This document shows, in pieces, positions 8,770 to 14,644 of a DNA stretch of 15,019 nucleotides (its first letter is position 1; every line of letters begins with the position of its first letter). The DNA comes from an uncultured Bacteroides sp. (GTDB taxonomy: Bacteria > Bacteroidota > Bacteroidia > Bacteroidales > Bacteroidaceae), in NCBI GenBank assembly GCA_905197435.1, contig CAJJYX010000070.1:1-15019 (forward strand), given 5' to 3'. The translations under genes and the position numbers were made by a program. Under the pieces are notes generated by a model. It worked only from the letters and a program-made list of their open reading frames with translations, searched no databases and was not told where the DNA came from.

Positions 8770-8932
8770 CAAAACGAGGATGTGTCGAAACTAAAATTCA
8801 CTGTCATTTAGCTTTGTCATTCAGAGCGAAGCGAAAAATCTACTCTCTTTGTGAGTGGGAGAAGAGATGCTTCACCATGTTCTGCATGATAGAATGATAT
8901 GTCTGTCAGAGTTTTGATATATCCTCGTTTTG
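8770..8932. repeat. Nested palindromic element (REP/MITE-like)
   Basis: The outer arms 8770-8791 and 8911-8932 are 22 bp each. Nineteen positions pair as Watson-Crick, and the other three would be G-U pairs in plus-strand RNA; they share the perfect 12-mer CAAAACGAGGAT. The inner arms 8815-8841 and 8865-8891 pair at 18 of 27 positions, plus three G-U. The inner left arm (GTCATTCAGAGCGAAGCGAA) closely resembles a dispersed palindrome I remember as common in Bacteroidota, GTCATTCTGAGCGAAGCGAA with a partner arm ending in GAAGCATCT. This copy looks worn. The structure is seen directly; the family link is from memory. It carries no coding sequence. Confidence 0.65.
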
Positions 8933-8939
8933 TATTAAT

Positions 8940-8970
8940 ACATCCGGATGTTTTTGGGGACTCCGGATGT
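8940..8970. repeat. Small hairpin with CATCCGGATG motif
   Basis: A 9-bp stem pairs ACATCCGGA (8940-8948) with TCCGGATGT (8962-8970) across a 13-nt loop. The left arm also forms the palindrome ACATCCGGATGT. It lies between the convergent ends of the efflux operon and the nuclease-like gene, so it may mark transcript ends, but no good T run follows on either strand. Confidence 0.5.
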
Positions 8971-9027
8971 CATTATCTCTCAGTATATGGTAAAGGAGCT
9001 ATGCCACGGAGAAAAGGCTGTTTGCTC

Positions 9028-9477
9028 TTATAGGCATTGATAATCAGGTATATCTTGTAGGAAAGTATAGCTGTTGTGCTCGTAATCCATGCGGCAACAA
9101 TAATGCTGAAGCCCGTTGCTGACAATCAGGTAATCCACTTTCAGCACCATATTGTAACGGGTAATCTGGTCGAAAACCTTTTGGGTGATTTCTATTTCGG
9201 GAGCCTTGTATTCCACAATCATCCGGGCGGTGAGGTCGCGCCGATAAAGTACCGTGTCGCAGCGTTTCTTTGTACCGTTCAACTGTACCTGCACTTCATT
9301 CGCCATCAGTGCCTGCGGATAACCTTTGTGAACAAGAAGAAAGTGAACGAAGTGCTGTCGCACCCATTCCTCGGGCGTCAAGGCGACATAACGACGGCGG
9401 ATTACATCGAAAATAACATTTTTTCCGTTCCTTGCGGCAATTTTAGCATCGAATGCTGGTAAGTTTAACGATAACAT
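9028..9477 (-). CDS. Stand-alone type I restriction HsdR N-terminal-like domain protein (PD-(D/E)xK nuclease fold)
   Basis: This 149-residue protein fits the HSDR_N_2 (PF13588) group of short proteins found across Bacteroidota. The nuclease-fold core is visible. T-P-E-E-W-V-R-Q is at 34-41 and E61 in N-E-V-Q-V. D74 is in K-R-C-D-T-V-L-Y, and E89-x-K91 lies in I-V-E-Y-K-A-P, giving the D...ExK metal site. Q-I-T-R-Y-N at 105-110 follows. Full HsdR proteins carry this domain ahead of helicase motors. Here there is no helicase part and no hsdM or hsdS nearby, so it is not a normal type I restriction subunit. The start ATG at 9477 has a Bacteroides-type -7 element upstream on the minus strand. It is divergent from AMP nucleosidase by 64 bp. 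Whether it cuts DNA, and why, is unknown. Confidence 0.85.
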   Translation of the reverse strand: MLSLNLPAFDAKIAARNGKNVIFDVIRRRYVALTPEEWVRQHFVHFLLVHKGYPQALMANEVQVQLNGTKKRCDTVLYRRDLTARMIVEYKAPEIEITQKVFDQITRYNMVLKVDYLIVSNGLQHYCCRMDYEHNSYTFLQDIPDYQCL

Positions 9478-9481
9478 TTAC

Positions 9482-9489
9482 TACATTTG
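9482..9489 (+). promoter_or_regulatory. Probable -7 element for amn-holA
   Basis: TACATTTG fits TAnnTTTG exactly. The upstream -33 box is weak (only TTTA at 9464-9467, at short spacing). Transcription would start near 9495, leaving about 47 nt of leader with a hairpin (9504-9522) before ATG 9542. Confidence 0.5.
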
Positions 9490-9503
9490 TAAGTTAAATA
9501 ATG

Positions 9504-9522
9504 GTTCCCGTCTTTCGGGAAC
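9504..9522. promoter_or_regulatory. Leader hairpin between divergent genes
   Basis: A perfect 7-bp stem pairs GTTCCCG (9504-9510) with CGGGAAC (9516-9522) across a 5-nt loop. It lies midway between two opposing -7 elements, so it would fall near the 5' end of both transcripts. It has no T tract and is not a terminator. It could be an mRNA-stabilising stem or a protein-binding dyad. Confidence 0.55.
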
Positions 9523-9523
9523 A

Positions 9524-9553
9524 CAAATTTAATGAAATCTTATGAAAACAAAA
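9524..9553 (-). promoter_or_regulatory. Probable Bacteroides-type promoter for the HsdR_N-like gene
   Basis: On the minus strand TAAATTTG (9531 to 9524) fits TAnnTTTG. A TTTG box at 9552-9549 lies 17 nt upstream, slightly under the usual 19-21. The -33 box falls inside the first codons of amn. Transcription would start near 9518 and run left, overlapping the presumed start of the amn transcript by about 20 nt. Confidence 0.5.
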
Positions 9554-10318
9554 GAAGAAATCGTAGCCAATTGGCTGCCCCGTTACACAAAGCGTAACCT
9601 GGAGGATTTTGGAGAGTATATTCTGTTGACCAACTTCAACAAGTACGTAGAGATTTTCGCCGATAAGTTCAATGTTCCCATTCTCGGAAAAGATGCCAAC
9701 ATGATATCTGCAAGTGCAGAAGGAATGACCATCATCAACTTCGGCATGGGAAGTCCTAATGCCGCCATTATCATGGATTTACTGAGTGCCATCAAGCCCA
9801 AAGCATGTCTGTTCCTGGGCAAGTGCGGCGGCATCGACAAGAAAAATAGAATAGGGGACCTCATCCTCCCCATAGCCGCCATCCGCGGTGAAGGTACTTC
9901 CAACGACTACTTCCCGCCCGAAGTTCCGTCACTCCCGGCATTTATGCTGCAACGTGCCGTTTCTTCCGCCATCCGCGACTATGCCCGCGACTATTGGACC
10001 GGTACTGTATATACCACCAATCGCCGCATCTGGGAGCATGACGAGGAATTCAAGGAATACCTGAAGAAAACCCGTGCCATGGCCGTCGATATGGAGACAG
10101 CGACTTTATTCAGTTGTGGTTTTGCCAATCATATCCCCACAGGAGCCCTTCTGCTGGTTTCGGATCAACCGATGATTCCGGAAGGTATAAAAACCGACAA
10201 AAGCGACAATATGGTTACCCAAAATTATGTAAATGAGCATGTTGAGATAGGCATCGCGTCCCTGCGCATGATTATTGACGAGAAGAAAACTGTGAAACAC
10301 CTGAAATTTGATTGGTAA
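9542..10318 (+). CDS. amn: AMP nucleosidase, short Bacteroidota form
   Basis: This 258-residue enzyme belongs to the purine nucleoside phosphorylase/MTA phosphorylase superfamily. It is expected to hydrolyse AMP to adenine and ribose 5-phosphate. Visible family motifs are G-M-G-S-P-N-A-A (68-75, phosphate side), G-K-C-G-G-I (93-98), V-D-M-E-T-A (182-187, ribose-binding Met-Glu) and S-D-Q-P (207-210, with the Asp that acts at the base). It is much shorter than E. coli Amn (about 480 aa), because it lacks the extra N-terminal regulatory domain. It matches the short AMP nucleosidase-like group seen in Bacteroidota. Substrate assignment rests on family naming; another nucleoside or nucleotide is possible. 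It is the first gene of an operon with holA, which begins 44 bp later. Confidence 0.85.
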   Translation: MKTKEEIVANWLPRYTKRNLEDFGEYILLTNFNKYVEIFADKFNVPILGKDANMISASAEGMTIINFGMGSPNAAIIMDLLSAIKPKACLFLGKCGGIDKKNRIGDLILPIAAIRGEGTSNDYFPPEVPSLPAFMLQRAVSSAIRDYARDYWTGTVYTTNRRIWEHDEEFKEYLKKTRAMAVDMETATLFSCGFANHIPTGALLLVSDQPMIPEGIKTDKSDNMVTQNYVNEHVEIGIASLRMIIDEKKTVKHLKFDW

Positions 10319-10362
10319 TCCCTTATGGGCATCCTTACATTGACGTAGCACTTACCTTACAT

Positions 10363-11382
10363 ATGGCAAAACAAGAAACCACATGCGATGATATCCTGAA
10401 GGAGTTGAGAGCCAAGCAATACCGCCCTGTCTACTACCTCATGGGCGAGGAATCGTATTATATAGACCTCATTTCCGATTATATCACAGACAATGTCCTC
10501 ACTGATACTGAAAAGGAGTTCAACCTGACCGTAGTCTACGGTGCAGACGTGGATATTTCTACCGTCATCAATGCTGCCAAGCGTTATCCGATGATGTCTG
10601 AACGCCAAGTCGTAGTTGTAAAGGAGGCTCAAGCCATCCGCAACATGGAAGAACTTTCATACTACTTGCAAAAGCCGTTGAATTCCACCATTCTTGTTCT
10701 GTGCCACAAGCACGGCGTGCTGGACAGAAGGAAGAAACTGGCTGCCGAAATAGAGAAGGTGGGGGTTCTGTTTGAATCCAAGAAGTTGAAGGATGCTCAG
10801 TTGCCTGCATTTATCACCACATACATGAAACGCAAGGGTGTAGACTTAGATCCCAAAGCTACCTCCATGCTTGCCGATTTCGTCGGTACAGACCTTAGCC
10901 GCCTCACGGGAGAACTGGAAAAGCTGATTATAACTCTTCCAAAAAGTCAGACACGTGTCACCCCTGAACAGATAGAACGCAACATCGGAATCAGCAAAGA
11001 TTATAATAACTTTGAACTCCGCAGTGCCATCGTAGAAAAAGACATACTAAAGGCCAATAAAATAATAAAATATTTTGAAGAAAATCCGAAAACAAATCCT
11101 ATTCAAATGACTTTATCTTTACTTTTCGGTTTCTTCTCCAACTTGATGTTGGCCTATTATGCACCCGAAAAGACAGAGCAGGGCATTGCCAGCTTCATAG
11201 GTTTGAAGACCCCATGGCAGTCCCGCGAATACCTAAGCGCTATGCGCCGTTACAGTGGAGTAAAGACCATGCAGATAATCGGAGAGATTCGATATGCAGA
11301 TGCCCAGTCCAAAGGAGTGGGAAATTCCTCCTTAAGCGATGGAGACATCCTCCGGGAACTGGTCTTTAGGATTCTGCATTAA
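10363..11382 (+). CDS. holA: DNA polymerase III subunit delta
   Basis: The chosen start is ATG 10363 (M-A-K-Q-E-T), giving 339 residues, normal for the family. A frame-open TTG at 10312 would overlap the amn stop and add an unconserved-looking tail, so it was rejected. The N-terminus has the HolA signature R-P-V-Y-Y-L-M-G-E-E-S-Y-Y-I-D (about 21-35). The AAA+-like fold follows, with V-V-V-V-K-E-A-Q, a mid-region L-T-G-E-L-E-K-L motif and the C-terminal collar domain. Delta is the clamp-loader subunit that opens the beta sliding clamp at the replication fork. It follows amn by 44 bp with no visible promoter, so the two are probably cotranscribed. A terminator lies about 75 bp after the stop. 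Confidence 0.95.
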   Translation: MAKQETTCDDILKELRAKQYRPVYYLMGEESYYIDLISDYITDNVLTDTEKEFNLTVVYGADVDISTVINAAKRYPMMSERQVVVVKEAQAIRNMEELSYYLQKPLNSTILVLCHKHGVLDRRKKLAAEIEKVGVLFESKKLKDAQLPAFITTYMKRKGVDLDPKATSMLADFVGTDLSRLTGELEKLIITLPKSQTRVTPEQIERNIGISKDYNNFELRSAIVEKDILKANKIIKYFEENPKTNPIQMTLSLLFGFFSNLMLAYYAPEKTEQGIASFIGLKTPWQSREYLSAMRRYSGVKTMQIIGEIRYADAQSKGVGNSSLSDGDILRELVFRILH

Positions 11383-11457
11383 TCTACAAATAGAGTCACT
11401 TTTCCATAAAGGGGAAAATCATAAAACAGACTGATTTAATATCATTCTGCTATTTTT

Positions 11458-11480
11458 AGGGGGATTTATCCCCCTTTTTT
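11458..11480 (+). terminator. Rho-independent terminator of amn-holA
   Basis: A 7-bp stem pairs AGGGGGA (11458-11464) with TCCCCCT (11469-11475) across a 4-nt loop TTTA. It is followed by a run of Ts to 11480. It ends the amn-holA operon. Confidence 0.9.
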
Positions 11481-11522
11481 CTATTTTACCATTCAATTCA
11501 GATAAGAAAATAGGGGTTAAGT

Positions 11523-11553
11523 AGCATATTTACAGCATATTACGCTCATTTAC
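11523..11553. repeat. Three imperfect tandem 10-11-bp units
   Basis: AGCATATTTAC, AGCATATTAC and GCTCATTTAC follow one another without gaps. They could be a protein-binding repeat. Three short units are too few to call an iteron array or origin. Confidence 0.4.
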
Positions 11554-11831
11554 GAGCCCTGAGAATCGTTTTTTTACAACGAATCGGCCATTTATACGGA
11601 AATATGGCAAGGATTTAAATTCTGAAGAATAAGGGAGTAAAGAGAGGACCTTAGCTTCTTACTCATGTCACATTTTTTTCTTCTTAGCAAGGAAGAATAT
11701 AAGGGTCACTATACTTTTAAATCACCATAAAAGGAATCTGTCATACTTTTCAAGAGTGCGATAGTTGTAATCTGCAACTATGAGAATTAACCTTTGTAAA
11801 TCTGCAATATTACGCAAATACTTAGATAAAG

Positions 11832-11863
11832 CTTGTTATATAACATAAGTGATATTATATTTG
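11832..11863 (+). promoter_or_regulatory. Candidate Bacteroides-type promoter inside the intergenic region
   Basis: CTTG at 11832-11835 (one base off TTTG), a 20-bp spacer, and TATATTTG at 11856-11863 (exact TAnnTTTG). Transcription would start near 11870, about 425 nt before the XRE gene. It would make either a very long leader or a separate small RNA. The -7 element is followed by, and overlaps, the dyad ATTTGTA-GA-TACAAAT (11859-11874), so a protein bound there would block it. Confidence 0.45.
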
Positions 11864-11874
11864 TAGATACAAAT
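11859..11874. promoter_or_regulatory. Perfect dyad ATTTGTA-GA-TACAAAT over a candidate promoter
   Basis: Two perfect 7-bp half sites with a 2-bp centre overlap the -7 element at 11856-11863. The half site is close to the TTGTAA word repeated through this region. It fits a small HTH repressor operator; the XRE protein encoded downstream is a possible ligand by inference. Confidence 0.45.
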
Positions 11875-12219
11875 GTAATCCATGATATTTAATGCTGTAA
11901 ACTGATGATTTACAAATATGATAGAATAGGGGCTAACCTATGCAATGATATATTATAACAGATGGAATATCAAAGATATATACTTTTTTATTGAATCAAT
12001 AAATCATATGATACGAAAAAAGGTTGCGAACAATTGTAATATAGGCTTTTCTATAAAATATTTGAATCATAATATGGGTGATAGCCATATAGATATATAG
12101 TTTTATTAAACTTTTGATAAGTGCATGTTTCATTAGTATTTTGTATTATAGCATTTGTAATTATTAATATTGTAATAACATCATTTCGTTTGTAAAGTTT
12201 GAAATATTACGTTTTTTAA

Positions 12220-12251
12220 TTTGCTTTTGTTATGTCGTTTTTTTACTTTTG
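12220..12251 (+). promoter_or_regulatory. Bacteroides-type promoter of the XRE regulator gene
   Basis: TTTG at 12220-12223, a 20-bp spacer, and TACTTTTG at 12244-12251. Both boxes and the spacing match the Bacteroides -33/-7 consensus. Transcription would start near 12257, about 38 nt before ATG 12295. The leader contains ATTGTAATAAC (12275-12285), an exact copy of 12169-12179. Confidence 0.7.
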
Positions 12252-12294
12252 TGATTCAATAGATATCATATACAATTGTAATAACCTATAAGCC

Positions 12295-12756
12295 ATGAGT
12301 ATAAAAGACAGATTCAAAATGGTTATGGACCGGGAGAAATTAACAGCAGGAGCTTTTGCCGAAAGTATTGGTGTGGCCCAAGCCACTATTTCCCATATCT
12401 TAGGTCCGCGCAACAAATATCCAAGTACGGAAGTTATTCTCCGATTACATCATCGATACAATGATATAAACTTGGAATGGTTGCTTACCGGAAAAGGCAA
12501 TATGAGCAATAATACGGATTTGCCCGAAAACGATGGATTCGACTATCCTCTATTTGCCGAGAATCCGGAAAATCTGTCCAACAGACCGGAAGAAACGGAA
12601 AATCGCAAGGAAAACGCATTAGAAACAACCTTAAAAGCGCCTAAAGAGATTGTAAAACAAGAGATTATCTACAAAGAAAGGCCTCCCAGAAAAATCACCG
12701 AAATAAGAATCTTCTTCGATGACAATACCTACGAGACTTTCAAACCGGAAAATTGA
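12295..12756 (+). CDS. XRE-family helix-turn-helix regulator, short form
   Basis: This 153-residue protein has a typical XRE/Cro-CI HTH at the N-terminus (about 5-65). G-A-F-A-E-S-I-G-V-A-Q-A-T-I-S-H-I-L at 19-36 forms the helix-turn-helix, followed by the conserved L-E-W-L-L-T-G-K-G-N-M. A polar, acidic, probably flexible linker covers about 70-125. A short, well-ordered-looking tail follows (R-K-I-T-E-I-R-I-F-F-D-D-N-T-Y-E-T-F, about 130-148). No S24/LexA-type peptidase domain and no phage neighbours are present. It is likely a DNA-binding regulator, and its targets are unknown. It has its own promoter and a TTGTAA-rich region upstream, so autoregulation is plausible. It ends about 120 bp before pyrK, which has a separate promoter. 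Confidence 0.85.
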   Translation: MSIKDRFKMVMDREKLTAGAFAESIGVAQATISHILGPRNKYPSTEVILRLHHRYNDINLEWLLTGKGNMSNNTDLPENDGFDYPLFAENPENLSNRPEETENRKENALETTLKAPKEIVKQEIIYKERPPRKITEIRIFFDDNTYETFKPEN

Positions 12757-12834
12757 AGAATGAGAATGGAAATAGACTATGTACCCCGGCATAAAAAAGA
12801 AACGGGTTCATTTTATTCTGCACTCGGTTTGCAC

Positions 12835-12842
12835 TATCTTTG
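12835..12842 (+). promoter_or_regulatory. Probable -7 element for pyrK-pyrD
   Basis: TATCTTTG fits TAnnTTTG exactly; the -33 area (around 12810-12815) is only T-rich. Expected transcription start is near 12848, 28 nt before ATG 12876. The heptamer TTTGCAC occurs twice, 11 bp apart (12828-12834 and 12839-12845), over this element. The TTG at 12840 lies in the promoter and so is not the pyrK start. Confidence 0.6.
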
Positions 12843-12875
12843 CACCCGAAAGAAAACATCCCTCTTTATATCGAT

Positions 12876-13652
12876 ATGAAAAAGTATATTTTAGATCTGA
12901 CAGTGACAGAGAACCTCCGCTTGCATGCCAACTATGTGTTGCTGAAGCTGACTTCTCCGTCCCCGCTTCCGGAGATGCTGCCGGGACAATTTGCAGAAAT
13001 TCGTGTGAACGGCTCGCCTACCACTTTCTTACGCCGCCCCATCTCTATTAATTATGTAGACAGACAACGGAATGAAGTCTGGTTCTTGATCCAACTCGCA
13101 GGCGACGGAACCAGGCGATTAGGAGAAGCAAAATCTGGCGATATAATCAATGTAGTGCTTCCGCTGGGAAATGGTTTCACAGTGCCTGAAACAGCCTCAG
13201 ACAAGCTCTTGTTGGTAGGTGGAGGTGTAGGGACAGCCCCTATGTTATATTTAGGCGAACAGCTCGCCAAGAAAGGCTGCAAGCCAACCTTCCTGCTGGG
13301 TGCCAGAAGCGATAAAGATTTGCTTCAATTGGAACAGTTTGCTGTCTACGGTGAGGTATATACCACCACTGAAGATGGCAGCCATGGAGAAAAGGGATAT
13401 GTAACGCAACACTCCATATTAAATAGGGTGCATTTTGAGCAGATATATACTTGCGGTCCGAAGCCGATGATGATGGCAGTAGCAAAGTATGCCAAAAGTA
13501 AAGGTGTCAGCTGCGAAGTGTCTCTGGAGAATATGATGGCGTGTGGTATAGGGGCTTGTCTATGCTGTGTGGAAAACACCGTGGAAGGCCATTTGTGTGT
13601 ATGTAAAGAAGGTCCGGTTTTTAATATAAACAAACTATTATGGCAGATTTAA
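12876..13652 (+). CDS. pyrK: Dihydroorotate dehydrogenase B, electron-transfer subunit
   Basis: The start is ATG 12876 (M-K-K-Y-I-L-D-L), giving 258 residues, the usual size. The protein is an iron-sulfur flavoprotein that passes electrons from the PyrD FMN to NAD+. The FAD-binding barrel has R-R-P-I-S-I at 53-58. The NAD-binding domain has G-G-G-V-G-T-A-P-M at 115-123 and C-G-P-K-P-M-M at 193-199. The C-terminal [2Fe-2S] site has C223, C228, C231 and C243 in the C-x4-C-x2-C-x11-C pattern, all present. It overlaps pyrD by 13 nt, as expected for subunits made in equal amounts by coupled translation. It acts in pyrimidine (UMP) synthesis in the cytoplasm. Confidence 0.96.
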   Translation: MKKYILDLTVTENLRLHANYVLLKLTSPSPLPEMLPGQFAEIRVNGSPTTFLRRPISINYVDRQRNEVWFLIQLAGDGTRRLGEAKSGDIINVVLPLGNGFTVPETASDKLLLVGGGVGTAPMLYLGEQLAKKGCKPTFLLGARSDKDLLQLEQFAVYGEVYTTTEDGSHGEKGYVTQHSILNRVHFEQIYTCGPKPMMMAVAKYAKSKGVSCEVSLENMMACGIGACLCCVENTVEGHLCVCKEGPVFNINKLLWQI

Positions 13653-14551
13653 GTGTAAATATTGGTGAATTACAAATGAATAATCCGGTGATGACTGCAT
13701 CCGGTACATTCGGATATGGTGAAGAATTCGCCGATTTCATCGAACTATCGCGAATAGGTGGTATAATTGTAAAGGGAACTACCCTTCACAAACGTGAAGG
13801 TAATCCATATCCGCGTATGGCAGAAACTCCTTCAGGTATGTTAAACGCTGTGGGACTGCAAAATAAGGGCGTTCATTACTTTGTTGAGAACATCTATCCC
13901 CGTATCAAGGACATTCAAACCAATATGATTGTGAATGTTTCGGGTTCTGCTATCGAAGATTATGCCGAAACAGCTGCTATCATTAATGAACTTGACAAAA
14001 TTCCTGCCATAGAATTGAACATTTCTTGCCCCAATGTAAAACAGGGTGGAATGGCATTCGGTGTTACTGCCAAAGGAGCTGAAGAAGTGGTAAAAGCTGT
14101 ACGTTCAGTTTACAAAAAGACACTTATCGTAAAACTCTCACCGAATGTTACCGACATCACTGAAATAGCCCGTGCAGCCGAAAATGGCGGTGCAGACAGC
14201 GTTTCCCTCATCAATACCCTGCTGGGAATGGCTATAGACGCGGAACGCAGGCGTCCCATACTCTCCACCATAACCGGTGGAATGTCCGGTGCAGCTGTAA
14301 AGCCCATTGCTTTGCGTATGGTGTGGCAGGTGGCTAAGGCGGTAAAAATCCCCGTCATAGGCCTGGGAGGTATCATGAGCTGGAAAGATGCCGTGGAATT
14401 CATGCTTGCAGGTGCCTCTGCCATCCAAATAGGTACGGCAAACTTCATAGATCCAACGGTTACGGTAAAGGTGGCAGAAGGGATAAATGACTATCTCGAC
14501 AGACACGGTTATCAGTCTGTAAGGGATATTATTGGTGCGCTTGAGGTATAA
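13640..14551 (+). CDS. pyrD: Dihydroorotate dehydrogenase B, catalytic subunit (class 1B)
   Basis: This 303-residue FMN-binding TIM-barrel enzyme oxidises dihydroorotate to orotate. The active-site base Cys130 lies in E-L-N-I-S-C-P-N; a Cys base marks class 1 enzymes, as against Ser in class 2. K45 in I-I-V-K-G-T-T and N-A-V-G-L-Q-N at 69-75 fit the FMN and substrate site. The G-G-I-M-S and [10 protein letters not shown] phosphate-binding loops are near the C-terminus. Pairing with pyrK makes it class 1B, using NAD+ rather than fumarate or quinone. The ATG at 13640 lies within the last codons of pyrK. The gene ends at a bidirectional terminator facing trmD. Confidence 0.97.
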   Translation: MADLSVNIGELQMNNPVMTASGTFGYGEEFADFIELSRIGGIIVKGTTLHKREGNPYPRMAETPSGMLNAVGLQNKGVHYFVENIYPRIKDIQTNMIVNVSGSAIEDYAETAAIINELDKIPAIELNISCPNVKQGGMAFGVTAKGAEEVVKAVRSVYKKTLIVKLSPNVTDITEIARAAENGGADSVSLINTLLGMAIDAERRRPILSTITGGMSGAAVKPIALRMVWQVAKAVKIPVIGLGGIMSWKDAVEFMLAGASAIQIGTANFIDPTVTVKVAEGINDYLDRHGYQSVRDIIGALEV

Positions 14552-14562
14552 AGTATAACAAG

Positions 14563-14581
14563 AGATTGCTATTCGCAATCT
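14563..14581. other. Small hairpin after pyrD
   Basis: A perfect 7-bp stem pairs AGATTGC (14563-14569) with GCAATCT (14575-14581) across a 5-nt loop. It lies 11 nt after the pyrD stop and just before the main terminator. It may stabilise the mRNA end; it has no T run of its own. Confidence 0.5.
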
Positions 14582-14590
14582 ATATTCACA

Positions 14591-14622
14591 AAAAAGGACA
14601 TTCATCAGTGAATGTCCTTTTT
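14591..14622. terminator. Bidirectional terminator between pyrD and trmD
   Basis: A perfect 14-bp stem pairs 14591-14604 (AAAAAGGACATTCA) with 14609-14622 across a 4-nt loop TCAG. Runs of A on the left and T on the right (TTTTTCTTTTT) let it stop transcripts from both convergent genes. The trmD stop is about 22 bp away. Confidence 0.93.
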
Positions 14623-14644
14623 CTTTTTATTTACATTAAGAAAG

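Larger units (their letters stand above)
8691..9027. other. 337-bp intergenic region between efflux operon and nuclease-like gene
   Basis: No convincing gene is present. From left to right it holds an unremarkable AT-rich stretch (8691-8769), a nested palindromic element (8770-8932), and a CATCCGGATG hairpin (8940-8970). A plain stretch then runs to the stop of the minus-strand gene. The efflux operon and the minus-strand gene converge here, so the hairpins may serve as transcript ends, but none has a clear U tract. Confidence 0.7.
11383..12294. other. 912-bp AT-rich non-coding region upstream of the XRE regulator
   Basis: I find no convincing protein gene; the longest ATG frames I read through are about 20 codons without an RBS. 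It holds the holA terminator (11458-11480), a three-unit imperfect tandem repeat (11523-11553), and a hairpin with arms GAGTAA 11635-11640 and TTACTC 11659-11664, followed nine bases later by seven Ts. It also holds small dyads (11762-11780, 11859-11874, 11896-11914, 11987-12003), many TTGTAA words and two Bacteroides-type promoters. It could be a long regulatory leader, could encode a small RNA, or may be the remains of lost genes. Confidence 0.7.

Noticed and set aside
9076..9462. Plus-strand open frame opposite the HsdR_N-like gene
   Set aside because: It has no recognisable domain, while the minus-strand frame has a clear nuclease-fold motif set and a promoter.
9028..9477. Type I restriction system
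   Set aside because: Only an HsdR N-terminal-like domain is present; helicase part, HsdM and HsdS are all missing.
10312..10362. Upstream TTG start for holA
   Set aside because: It overlaps the amn stop; ATG 10363 gives the usual HolA N-terminus and length.
11780..11848. 22-residue ATG open frame in the intergenic region
   Set aside because: It has no ribosome-binding context and no features, and such short frames are expected by chance.
11523..12281. CRISPR array or plasmid-type iterons in the AT-rich region
   Set aside because: Repeats are only 6-11 bp, irregularly spaced and imperfect; there are no cas or rep genes.
12295..12756. Prophage repressor marking an integrated phage
   Set aside because: There is no peptidase domain, integrase, att-like repeat or phage gene nearby; both flanks are housekeeping genes.
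12840..12875. Upstream TTG start for pyrK
   Set aside because: It is inside the -7 element at 12835-12842, upstream of the expected transcript start; ATG 12876 gives the normal family length.
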